Assembly (NCBI RefSeq): GCF_938036805.1
Contig: NZ_CALHWC010000155.1
Coordinates: forward strand, 1-7,122
Source: an uncultured Streptococcus sp.
Lineage (GTDB): Bacteria > Bacillota > Bacilli > Lactobacillales > Streptococcaceae
DNA: 7,122 bases
Direction: 5' to 3'
Both the position numbers and the translations under genes were made by a program. Positions 1 to 4,736 of this stretch are shown piece by piece. The notes beneath the pieces were generated by a model. The model was not told the origin of the DNA. It was given only the letters and a program-made list of their open reading frames with translations, and ran no database searches. Position 1 is the first letter of the stretch. Each line of letters begins with the position of its first letter.

Positions 1-51
1 TTTTTGAGATTCTAAGTGGCGATATTTCCAAAATCATCAATATTCAGAGAG

Positions 52-84
52 CTTAAGCTTTATTTAAGATAGGCCAGTTATACT
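52..84 (+). promoter_or_regulatory. CiaR-dependent promoter (direct repeat plus -10)
   Basis: The half sites CTTAAG (52-57) and TTTAAG (63-68) are separated by 5 bases. Ten bases after the second half site lies TATACT (79-84), a good -10 box, and there is no recognisable -35. A TTTAAG-N5-TTTAAG repeat replacing the -35 region is the known binding site of the response regulator CiaR of the streptococcal CiaRH two-component system. The expected transcription start is about position 91, the 5' end of the small RNA that follows. The first 51 bases of the window show nothing I can assign. Confidence 0.85.
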
Positions 85-90
85 AGAAGC

Positions 91-178
91 ATGAACAAAG
101 ACCTCCTAACTTTGTTTAAACCTCCTAAACTTTTTCATAATAATCTCCCATAAGAGTCGCCCAATCGGCGGCTTTTTT
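91..178 (+). ncRNA. cia-dependent small RNA (csRNA family)
   Basis: This is an ~88-nt RNA predicted from a CiaR promoter to an intrinsic terminator. A 5' hairpin pairs AACAAAG (94-100) with CTTTGTT (110-116), seven perfect base pairs, and displays CCTCC (102-106) in its loop. A second CCTCC (121-125) lies in the unpaired, A/T-rich stretch between this hairpin and the terminator stem. Two stem-loops with exposed CCUCC motifs complementary to Shine-Dalgarno sequences are the hallmark of streptococcal csRNAs (ccn genes), which block translation of target mRNAs, including the competence-pheromone precursor gene comC in pneumococcus. Length, promoter and structure all fit the family. Which numbered member it is cannot be told from the sequence. 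The exact 5' end is inferred from the -10 box. Confidence 0.85.
156..178 (+). terminator. Intrinsic terminator of the csRNA
   Basis: GTCGCC (156-161) pairs with GGCGGC (167-172), including one G-U pair, around the 5-base loop CAATC. Six T residues follow (173-178). It forms the 3' end of the small RNA and separates it from the tadA promoter, whose -35 overlaps the T tract. Confidence 0.85.
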
Positions 179-206
179 GTGAGTCATAAGCTACCTATGG
201 TATAAT
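177..206 (+). promoter_or_regulatory. tadA promoter (extended -10)
   Basis: A consensus TATAAT (201-206) is preceded by TGG (198-200), giving an extended -10. A partial -35, TTGTGA (177-182), lies 18 bases upstream. The expected start of transcription is near 212-213, about 25 nt before the chosen tadA start codon. This rules out the in-frame ATG at 205, which lies inside the -10 box. Confidence 0.75.
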
Positions 207-237
207 GAACAAAGGAACTGAAAGGGAGAGGGAAGAG

Positions 238-705
238 ATGGACTACACGATAGAGGAAAAAGAAATGTTTATGAGGGAAGCTCTGAAGGAGGCAGAGATT
301 GCCCTTGCCAATGATGAAATACCGATTGGTTGTGTCTTGGTCAAGGATGGTCAGATTATCGGACGCGGGCATAATGCGCGTGAGGAGCTGCAGCGGGCGG
401 TCATGCATGCGGAAATCATGGCGATTGAGGAGGCTAATCAGCAGGAAAATAGCTGGCGCCTGCTAGATACGACGCTTTTTGTCACGATTGAACCCTGCGT
501 TATGTGCAGTGGCGCCATCGGCCTGGCTCGCATTCCCAAGGTGATCTATGGGGCGAAAAACCAGAAATTCGGTGCTGGGGGTAGTCTCTACGATATTCTG
601 GCGGATGAGCGGTTGAATCATCGCGTAGAGGTTGAAAGCGGCCTTTTAGAAGAAGAATGTGCGACGATTATGCAGAACTTTTTCAGAAATCGTAGGAAAA
701 AGTAA
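238..705 (+). CDS. tadA: tRNA-specific adenosine deaminase TadA
   Basis: The gene encodes a 155-residue zinc enzyme of the cytidine/deoxycytidylate deaminase fold. TadA converts the wobble adenosine (A34) of tRNA-Arg(ACG) to inosine in the cytoplasm, so that one tRNA reads several CGN codons. The catalytic signature is complete: HAE at residues 57-59 (zinc ligand H57, proton-shuttling E59) and PCVMC at 86-90 (zinc ligands C87 and C90). The RGHNAREE segment (43-50) and the basic C-terminus FFRNRRKK are typical of the family. The start at 238 is preferred because a purine-rich Shine-Dalgarno (AGGGAG, 222-227) precedes it, its N-terminus matches remembered streptococcal TadA, and the upstream in-frame ATG at 205 overlaps the promoter. 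The gene has its own promoter, and ffs follows within about 45 bases. No oddities were seen. Confidence 0.96.
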   Translation: MDYTIEEKEMFMREALKEAEIALANDEIPIGCVLVKDGQIIGRGHNAREELQRAVMHAEIMAIEEANQQENSWRLLDTTLFVTIEPCVMCSGAIGLARIPKVIYGAKNQKFGAGGSLYDILADERLNHRVEVESGLLEEECATIMQNFFRNRRKK

Positions 706-711
706 AGAAAA

Positions 712-741
712 TTAGCCAAAAAAGAAAGTTTGTGTTATACT
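712..741 (+). promoter_or_regulatory. Candidate ffs promoter (extended -10)
   Basis: TATACT (736-741) is preceded by TGT (733-735), an extended -10. The -35 is weak (TTAGCC, 712-717, spacer 18). The promoter begins only a few bases after the tadA stop. Predicted initiation at about 748-750 coincides with the 5' strand of the SRP RNA closing helix. Confidence 0.7.
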
Positions 742-748
742 AATTAGT

Positions 749-825
749 GGAGCAACAGTTCTGCGTGAAGCGGGTCAGGGGAGGAATCCAGCAGCCCTAA
801 GCGATTTGAACTGTGTGCTCTTTTT
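749..825 (+). ncRNA. ffs: Signal recognition particle RNA (small 4.5S-type)
   Basis: The conserved SRP domain IV core is present. It runs from GGTCAGG (773-779) through the GGAA tetraloop (783-786), closed by GGA/TCC, to the symmetric-loop strand CAGCAGCC (789-796). These bases bind the M domain of Ffh. The ends pair as a long closing helix: GAGC (750-753) with GCTC (817-820), and ACAGTTC (755-761) with GAACTGT (808-814). Five T residues (821-825) follow, so the closing helix doubles as an intrinsic terminator. The ~77-nt size fits the minimal SRP RNA of streptococci, which lacks an Alu domain. With Ffh it delivers nascent membrane and secreted proteins to FtsY and the SecYEG translocon. The ends are accurate to a few bases. 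Confidence 0.93.
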
Positions 826-839
826 CTATGCCTCTTAAC

Positions 840-871
840 GAATCAACTCCGAAGGAGGAAGATGAGTTTAG
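840..871 (+). repeat. Spacer repeat, copy A
   Basis: This is the first of three related segments beginning GAATCAA. Here GAATCAA (840-846) is followed by CTCC-GAA-GGAG (847-857), a perfect 4-bp hairpin with a GAA loop, and then by AGATGAGTTTAG (860-871). Copy B shares GAATCAA, the hairpin shape and the AGATGA tail, but with different stem bases. Read as protein, the copy gives ESTPKEEDEF. Confidence 0.5.
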
Positions 872-921
872 AGACATTGACGCAGTTTGAGCGAAGCGAG
901 AACTAGGTTCTAATATTTAAT

Positions 922-954
922 GAATCAAGCCTGAAAGGCGCAGATGAATCTTAG
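922..954 (+). repeat. Spacer repeat, copy B
   Basis: GAATCAA (922-928) is followed by GCCT-GAA-AGGC (929-939), again a perfect 4-bp stem with a GAA loop, and then AGATGAATCTTAG (942-954). Read as protein, it gives ESSLKGADES then a stop. It is the best match to copy C: the first seven codons differ at four positions, three of them synonymous. Confidence 0.5.
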
Positions 955-1069
955 GGCAGTGGATGGGAATGGAATGGAACAGAACTTTTGTTCGTAGTTC
1001 CTGCCCCGCAAAGCTGATTAGGCTTTCTTCTAGCTTGAAAAGCGAAAGAAGAGCCAATCAGCTACTGCG
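954..1069 (+). other. Strongly structured intergenic segment, possible RNA
   Basis: Two nested hairpin systems fill this stretch. In the first, GGGCAG (954-959) pairs with CTGCCC (1001-1006). Inside it, GGAAC (976-980) can pair with GTTCC (997-1001), and GAAC (982-985) with GTTC (990-993). In the second, CGCA (1007-1010) pairs with TGCG (1066-1069) and AGCTGATT (1012-1019) with AATCAGCT (1056-1063). It continues inward with GGCT/AGCC (1021-1024/1052-1055), CTTC/GAAG (1027-1030/1048-1051) and GCTT/AAGC (1033-1036/1040-1043). No T tract follows, so it is not a simple terminator. No convincing ORF crosses it. I do not recognise it as RNase P RNA, tmRNA or a known riboswitch. The rest of the 826-1206 spacer holds only the repeats listed separately. 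Confidence 0.5.
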
Positions 1070-1125
1070 TTGAATTGCTTGACGAATGTTTAGTTAAGGT
1101 GGGAATAAGTTAATGCTTGTAAACC

Positions 1126-1155
1126 GAATCAAGCCTAAAGGACGCTGAAGATCTC
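1126..1155 (+). repeat. Spacer repeat, copy C
   Basis: GAATCAAGCCT (1126-1136) is identical to copy B. The match then weakens, and the small hairpin seen in A and B is not preserved. The reading frame ESSLKDAEDLN stays open to a stop at 1234-1236 and ends with a very basic stretch. It has no start codon, because TAA lies in frame at 1120-1122. Confidence 0.45.
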
Positions 1156-1206
1156 AACCTGCTCATGAAATTGGGACAGGAATTTTCTGGTAAAAATAGG
1201 AGATTG

Positions 1207-1220
1207 CGCAAACGATTGCG
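1207..1220. promoter_or_regulatory. LacI-family-type operator (MalR-like)
   Basis: CGCAAACGATTGCG is an inverted repeat (CGCAA...TTGCG) around a central CG. It differs at one base from CGCAAACGTTTGCG, the type of site bound by maltose repressors of the LacI family. It fits the CcpA cre consensus less well (three mismatches). It lies 20 bp upstream of the first candidate pgi promoter. It also overlaps the open frame that runs on from repeat C, so chance cannot be excluded. Confidence 0.4.
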
Positions 1221-1239
1221 TTCGCTTCTGGTCTAGGAT

Positions 1240-1268
1240 TTGCAAAATTGTAAAAATTTTAATAAAAT
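1240..1268 (+). promoter_or_regulatory. Candidate distal pgi promoter P1
   Basis: TTGCAA (1240-1245) and TAAAAT (1263-1268) are separated by 17 bases. The expected start is near 1275, inside the cre-like site, so bound CcpA would be expected to hinder it. The region is A/T-rich and the -10 match could be fortuitous. Confidence 0.45.
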
Positions 1269-1274
1269 ATCAAC

Positions 1275-1289
1275 TAAAAGCGTTTTCAT
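1275..1289 (-). promoter_or_regulatory. cre-like CcpA site upstream of pgi
   Basis: The minus strand reads ATGAAAACGCTTTTA, which matches the cre consensus WTGNAANCGNWNNCA with one mismatch (T for the conserved C). Its centre is about 55 bp upstream of the start predicted for promoter P2. Cre sites just upstream of the -35 are typical of CcpA-activated genes such as ackA in Bacillus. The same site would overlap the start of P1. The effect on pgi is inference. Confidence 0.6.
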
Positions 1290-1301
1290 TGAAGGAATTA
1301 C

Positions 1302-1330
1302 TTGCTAAAAAAGTATGAAAGCGATATGAT
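1302..1330 (+). promoter_or_regulatory. Proximal pgi promoter P2
   Basis: TTGCTA (1302-1307) and TATGAT (1325-1330) are separated by exactly 17 bases. The expected start is near 1337, giving a leader of about 22 nt before the pgi ATG. It is the better of the two candidate promoters, and it excludes the in-frame TTG at 1302 as a start codon. Confidence 0.75.
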
Positions 1331-1358
1331 AGAGTGGAAGAAAAAATGGAGGAATATC

Positions 1359-2708
1359 ATGTCACATATTAAATTTGATTATTCAAAAGTTTTAGATAAA
1401 TTTGTAGCTCCACATGAAGTGGAATACATGCAAGCACAGGTAACTGCAGCAGACGAATTGATCCGCAAAGGAACTGGTGCTGGTAGCGACTTTTTGGGTT
1501 GGTTGGACCTTCCTGAAAACTACGATCGTGAAGAATTCGACCGCATCTTGAAAGCTGCTGAGCAAATCAAATCAGACAGCGATGTCTTGGTTGTGATCGG
1601 TATCGGCGGATCTTATCTCGGTGCCAAAGCTGCTATCGACTTCTTGAACCACCACTTTGCAAACTTGCAAACAAAAGAAGAGCGCAAAGCACCACAAATC
1701 CTTTACGCAGGGAACTCAATCTCATCTACTTACCTTGCTGACTTGGTAGAGTACGTAGCTGACAAAGACTTCTCAGTAAACGTGATTTCTAAATCAGGTA
1801 CAACAACTGAACCAGCGATCGCTTTCCGTGTCTTCAAAGAACTCTTGGTTAAGAAATACGGTCAAGAAGAAGCCAACAAACGTATCTATGCAACAACTGA
1901 CCGCCAAAAAGGTGCTGTTAAGGTTGAAGCAGATGCTAACGGCTGGGAAACATTTGTTGTTCCAGATGACATCGGTGGACGCTTCTCTGTATTAACAGCC
2001 GTTGGTTTGCTTCCAATCGCAGCATCAGGAGCTGACATCAAAGCCCTTATGGAAGGTGCTAACGCAGCTCGCAAAGACTACACTTCAGACAAAATCTCTG
2101 AAAATGAAGCTTACCAATATGCAGCAGTTCGTAACATTCTTTACCGTAAAGGTTATGCAACTGAAATCTTGGTAAACTACGAGCCATCTCTTCAATACTT
2201 CTCAGAATGGTGGAAACAATTGGCTGGTGAATCAGAAGGAAAAGACCAAAAAGGTATCTATCCAACTTCAGCTAACTTCTCAACTGACTTGCACTCATTG
2301 GGTCAATTTATCCAAGAGGGAACTCGTATCATGTTTGAAACAGTTGTCCGTGTTGACAAACCACGCAAGAACGTGATTATCCCTAGCTTGGAAGAAGACC
2401 TTGACGGACTTGGTTACCTTCAAGGAAAAGACGTTGACTTTGTAAATAAAAAAGCAACTGACGGTGTCCTTCTTGCCCACACAGACGGTGATGTACCAAA
2501 TATGTATGTGACTCTTCCAGAGCAAGATGCTTTCACTCTTGGCTACACAATCTACTTCTTCGAATTGGCCATTGCCCTTTCAGGTTACTTGAATGCCATC
2601 AACCCATTTGACCAACCAGGTGTTGAAGCCTACAAACGCAACATGTTTGCCCTTCTTGGTAAACCAGGATTTGAAGAATTGAGCAAAGAGCTTAACGCAC
2701 GTTTGTAA
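1359..2708 (+). CDS. pgi: Glucose-6-phosphate isomerase
   Basis: The gene encodes a 449-residue cytosolic enzyme that interconverts glucose 6-phosphate and fructose 6-phosphate in glycolysis. The length equals that of remembered streptococcal Pgi and the sequence is very close to it. Visible motifs are GIGGSYLG (81-88) and the sugar-phosphate loop SKSGTTTEP (144-152). The family signatures are DIGGRFS (204-210) and the C-terminal block from G409 to K426. Expected catalytic residues are E291 in ESEGK, H312 in LHSLGQ and K426. The start at 1359 has GGAGG (1348-1352) six bases upstream. An in-frame TTG at 1302 lies in the promoter. Codon use is strongly biased (CCA, AAC, GAC, TTC, CGT), as in highly expressed streptococcal genes and unlike its neighbours. 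A strong terminator follows 12 bases after the stop, so it is probably transcribed alone. Confidence 0.98.
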   Translation: MSHIKFDYSKVLDKFVAPHEVEYMQAQVTAADELIRKGTGAGSDFLGWLDLPENYDREEFDRILKAAEQIKSDSDVLVVIGIGGSYLGAKAAIDFLNHHFANLQTKEERKAPQILYAGNSISSTYLADLVEYVADKDFSVNVISKSGTTTEPAIAFRVFKELLVKKYGQEEANKRIYATTDRQKGAVKVEADANGWETFVVPDDIGGRFSVLTAVGLLPIAASGADIKALMEGANAARKDYTSDKISENEAYQYAAVRNILYRKGYATEILVNYEPSLQYFSEWWKQLAGESEGKDQKGIYPTSANFSTDLHSLGQFIQEGTRIMFETVVRVDKPRKNVIIPSLEEDLDGLGYLQGKDVDFVNKKATDGVLLAHTDGDVPNMYVTLPEQDAFTLGYTIYFFELAIALSGYLNAINPFDQPGVEAYKRNMFALLGKPGFEELSKELNARL

Positions 2709-2720
2709 TACTAAATGCAG

Positions 2721-2742
2721 CCTCCCTTTGGGGAGGTTTTTT
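2721..2742 (+). terminator. pgi intrinsic terminator
   Basis: CCTCCC (2721-2726) pairs perfectly with GGGAGG (2731-2736) around a TTTG loop, followed by six T residues. It begins 12 bases after the pgi stop codon. Confidence 0.95.
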
Positions 2743-2776
2743 GCTCTTTTAAAAATCAACTGCTAGCATACTTTGT

Positions 2777-2801
2777 AAGCCAGCCCGCTATCTGGCTTTT
2801 T
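2777..2801 (+). terminator. Second intrinsic terminator after pgi
   Basis: AAGCCAG (2777-2783) pairs with CTGGCTT (2792-2798) around an 8-base loop, and the T run continues to 2801. It lies 34 bases beyond the first terminator with no gene between them, so the two appear to act as a tandem back-up that insulates the next transcription unit. Confidence 0.8.
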
Positions 2802-2846
2802 CATTTACTTGTCGACTCAGCGATGGTTTTCCTTTCCCTGATTATA

Positions 2847-2855
2847 TGTTACAAT
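2847..2855 (+). promoter_or_regulatory. Extended -10 promoter of a small transcription unit
   Basis: TGT (2847-2849) precedes TACAAT (2850-2855), an extended -10 with a five-of-six box. No good -35 is visible (TTTTCC at 2827-2832). The predicted start is about 2862, six bases before a perfect 8-bp stem. Confidence 0.65.
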
Positions 2856-2963
2856 CAGAGAAGATGCAGTAGCAATGGGATAGACTTTTATCTAGATAGT
2901 TGAGCTTGCTACTATTTGGACGGTTCTAGAAAAATAGAGGACCAAGATTGGAAAGGAGTTCGG

Positions 2964-3002
2964 ATGAAGTTATTTTTGGCTGAAAAAGTGAAACAAAAAT
3001 AG
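2964..3002 (+). CDS. Possible 12-residue peptide ORF in the small RNA
   Basis: ATG at 2964 follows AAGGAG (2953-2958) with a 5-base spacer, as good a ribosome site as those of the larger genes here. The ORF encodes MKLFLAEKVKQK, a short basic peptide with no membrane span, signal sequence or run of one amino acid that would suggest an attenuator leader. The peptide is unrecognised. The evidence is the ribosome site and its placement between a leader and a terminator; a 12-codon frame alone proves nothing. Confidence 0.4.
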   Translation: MKLFLAEKVKQK

Positions 3003-3023
3003 TCATATATAGTTGATTTTGTG

Positions 3024-3050
3024 GGCACGGACGATAGTTCGTGCCTTTTT
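3024..3050 (+). terminator. Intrinsic terminator of the small transcription unit
   Basis: GGCACGGAC (3024-3032) pairs with GTTCGTGCC (3037-3045), nine pairs with one G-U, around a GATA loop. Five T residues follow (3046-3050). It also insulates the promoter of the membrane-protein pair that begins about 36 bases further on. Confidence 0.92.
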
Positions 3051-3085
3051 GCTTGTGTGCTTTCAAGCTAAGCCAGTTCAAAATA

Positions 3086-3094
3086 TGATATACT
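3086..3094 (+). promoter_or_regulatory. Promoter of the membrane-protein pair
   Basis: TGA (3086-3088) precedes TATACT (3089-3094), an extended -10. No matching -35 is present at normal spacing. The predicted start is near 3101, about 205 nt before the first start codon. No better promoter was found closer to the gene. Confidence 0.6.
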
Positions 3095-3100
3095 GGAATA

Positions 3101-3305
3101 AAGTTATATTAGCATGACAAGTTTCACGCTAGGCTACTGTCTTCAAATAGTTATTTTATAAAAGGTAGCCATCCTGACAGTTTGTGCAGCTATTTGACCG
3201 GTATGGTTATAGAAAATAGAATAGCAGTATTCAGCGGTAGGAATTGTTAACGGTTAATAGTGTCGTCTTTTCAATGATAGAAGAGTCAATAGATGAGGAG
3301 GAGTT
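3101..3305 (+). other. Long 5' leader with alternative hairpins
   Basis: The ~205 bases between the promoter and the first gene contain no ORF of note. GGCTAC (3132-3137) can pair with GTAGCC (3165-3170), while the adjoining CTGTC (3137-3141) can pair with GACAG (3176-3180). The two 5' arms share C3137 and the stems would interlock, so they compete. A further stem pairs GCTATT (3189-3194) with AATAGC (3220-3225). AGGAGG (3296-3301) is the ribosome site. The leader matches no riboswitch I know. Confidence 0.4.
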
Positions 3306-4655
3306 ATGGGAAAGAGAAATCTGGAAGCCTTGAGGCAGAAACATCAATCAAAATTCAAGAAGGCCCAAACGAAAAAGCCAGCAAATAGCCAATCATCCTT
3401 TCTATCCAAATGGAAAACCAAGGAAGACAAACATATCAAATCATCTGCTGGATTGCAAGAAGCGCAGGGGAGCCCAGAAGAAAATCAAGCTCGTCCTTCC
3501 GTTTCGTCTCCATCAAAAGCGGCCTTTTCAATAGAGAGCTCAAGCAATGAGCCGTCTGCCGTCTCTTCGATAGAGAATAAAAATGGCTATGAGGCTAAAA
3601 CAAGTCCTCAAGACCAGCCGGTGTTTTCTGAGCCGTTAGCAGGAGTTCAGCAGGCGAAGGAGCCTCTGTCCCTTCTATCACAGAATTTGTTGGAATTAAA
3701 GCAGAGAGATCTGAAGCGTCTCATTTCTAGCTTAGAATCACTGAAAGCTAAAAAACAGAACCAACTCCTTCGTGGAAATCAAGCTATCCAGCCGATGTCA
3801 GGCCTTGTAACTGAAGCAAAGCAGACCAAGCTTTCTCCGCGAATAAGCTCCAATGAGCTTGCTAGAGAGACAGATAAAGTAGAGTTTAGGAAGAAAAAAC
3901 GAGGAATCTTTTCTAAGATAAGGGTGATGCTACTTTCTAGTTTGGGGATTATAGCCTCAATGTATAGCATAGTAGAGCAGTGGAAAAAGAATGATGATAT
4001 AAAACGCATGGAAGAAGCTGCAGCTATTTCTCGTATGTTAGACTCATATGATAAGAATCAAGATTTAAAATCTGCTAATCGTCCAGAATGGATTGCTAAG
4101 AAAGAGGAGTATCAGTTTCATATTACTTATGATGATGTCACTTCTTTGTTCTCAGACTTCACTTCATCGGTTCCAAATCTGACAAAGGTCGACGAGGTGG
4201 TTGCAAAGTTAGGGAAAGCTGAGTCTGGTAGGGAAACGAACCAAGGTGACCTAATCAAGACAATAGCTTTAAACTATTCACAAGCAGGGACAGAAGCGAA
4301 AGTTAACCTCTCTTTTAAGAGCTATCTTGGTCCTTCTGAAACTCTTAAGTTGGAATCCCTAAAATGTACGCATCTCAGTAGTGCGCAACTGCCTAACCGA
4401 AATGCTCAGCTCACTCGTCAAGATCTTTCTGGTATAGAGAAAGGAAAGACCTATAAAGAGATTGTCAGTCAGTTGGGACTTCCAGAGCGCCTTGATTGGC
4501 ATGGGGGAATCTTGAGCTATACCACTTTATCGATTTCTTATCGTTTGGAGGATGGTCAAGAGGTTAGTTTTTCTTTTGAAAAAGATGACACTCAGAGCTA
4601 TCGACTGAAAGACAGCTCAGGTTTGGAAAGTGAAGCAGGAGAAGCGGGTGCTTAG
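3306..4655 (+). CDS. Single-span membrane protein of unknown function (first of pair)
   Basis: I do not recognise this 449-residue protein. Residues 1-20 form a basic tag, MGKRNLEALRQKHQSKFKKA. A Ser/Gln/Pro/Glu-rich, low-complexity region runs to about 120, and a probable helical or coiled segment follows (about 121-155, with LLELKQRDLKRL). A basic patch FRKKKRG (194-200) precedes one hydrophobic span at about 206-224, so positive-inside logic puts the N-terminus in the cytoplasm. The outer part has two segments of the form helix-LG-strands: VDEVVAKLGKAE (295-306) and KGKTYKEIVSQLGLPERL (379-396). These resemble the small BLIP/BamE-like domains found on Gram-positive surface proteins; this is pattern resemblance only. 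There is no lipobox or LPXTG. The start follows AGGAGG. No terminator separates it from the next gene, with which it shares the N-terminal tag. Confidence 0.85.
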   Translation: MGKRNLEALRQKHQSKFKKAQTKKPANSQSSFLSKWKTKEDKHIKSSAGLQEAQGSPEENQARPSVSSPSKAAFSIESSSNEPSAVSSIENKNGYEAKTSPQDQPVFSEPLAGVQQAKEPLSLLSQNLLELKQRDLKRLISSLESLKAKKQNQLLRGNQAIQPMSGLVTEAKQTKLSPRISSNELARETDKVEFRKKKRGIFSKIRVMLLSSLGIIASMYSIVEQWKKNDDIKRMEEAAAISRMLDSYDKNQDLKSANRPEWIAKKEEYQFHITYDDVTSLFSDFTSSVPNLTKVDEVVAKLGKAESGRETNQGDLIKTIALNYSQAGTEAKVNLSFKSYLGPSETLKLESLKCTHLSSAQLPNRNAQLTRQDLSGIEKGKTYKEIVSQLGLPERLDWHGGILSYTTLSISYRLEDGQEVSFSFEKDDTQSYRLKDSSGLESEAGEAGA

Positions 4656-4723
4656 TAGCGCTTATCCAGCAGGAGAATCAGCCGTTTGTAGAAAGGGAAT
4701 GAGCAATCAAGTTTTTAGTTGAT

Positions 4724-4736
4724 AGGTGAAAAGGTG
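4724..4736 (+). promoter_or_regulatory. Ribosome site deciding a GTG start
   Basis: AGGTGA (4724-4729) is complementary to the 16S rRNA tail, and its AGG lies 7 bases before GTG (4734-4736). The in-frame TTG at 4719 overlaps this region and has no ribosome site of its own. Starting at GTG also aligns the protein residue for residue with the N-terminus of its upstream neighbour. Confidence 0.75.

Larger units (their letters stand above)
2862..3050 (+). ncRNA. Unassigned small transcription unit, ~190 nt
   Basis: A promoter at 2847-2855 and a strong terminator at 3024-3050 bound this unit, which contains no ordinary gene. AGTAGCAA (2868-2875) pairs perfectly with TTGCTACT (2906-2913). A second hairpin pairs GGTTCT (2923-2928) with AGGACC (2938-2943), with one G-U pair. 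A clear Shine-Dalgarno then leads into a 12-codon ORF, and the terminator begins 21 bases after its stop. It could be a regulatory small RNA, a dual-function RNA or a small-peptide mRNA. I do not recognise the family; the streptococcal asd-type RNA motif, of similar size, is one to test. Both ends are predicted. Confidence 0.6.

Noticed and set aside
91..153. 20-codon ORF (MNKDLLTLF...) just before the first terminator
   Set aside because: Its ATG sits at the predicted transcript 5' end with no ribosome site, and the stretch is explained by the hairpin and CCTCC motifs of the csRNA.
205..237. Upstream in-frame ATG extending TadA by 11 residues
   Set aside because: The ATG lies within the TATAAT box, so it cannot be on the transcript. 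The extra residues are not part of the family.
828..890. 20-codon ORF directly after ffs (MPLNESTPKEED...)
   Set aside because: It has no ribosome site, and the ATG is only 3 bases past the ffs T tract. It covers repeat A and is treated there.
826..1206. RNase P RNA, tmRNA, 6S RNA, T-box or known riboswitch in the ffs-pgi spacer
   Set aside because: I looked for the hallmark conserved segments of RNase P RNA, tmRNA, the T-box and common riboswitches and found none. 6S RNA cannot be excluded by eye, but no single long central-bubble hairpin is apparent.
1123..1236. Open frame through repeat C ending in a basic tail
   Set aside because: TAA precedes it in frame and the internal ATG (1165) has no ribosome site. 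It could be a decayed gene fragment but is not supported as a gene.
1302..1358. TTG-initiated extension of Pgi by 19 residues
   Set aside because: It overlaps the -35 and -10 of P2, whereas ATG 1359 has a strong ribosome site and the family N-terminus.
2715..2903. 62-codon ORF after pgi
   Set aside because: It runs through both pgi terminators and the next promoter, has no ribosome site, and encodes nothing recognisable.
4699..4722. 7-codon ORF (MSNQVFS) ending just before the second membrane-protein gene
   Set aside because: It has a weak ribosome site and may couple translation, but it is too short to support as a gene.
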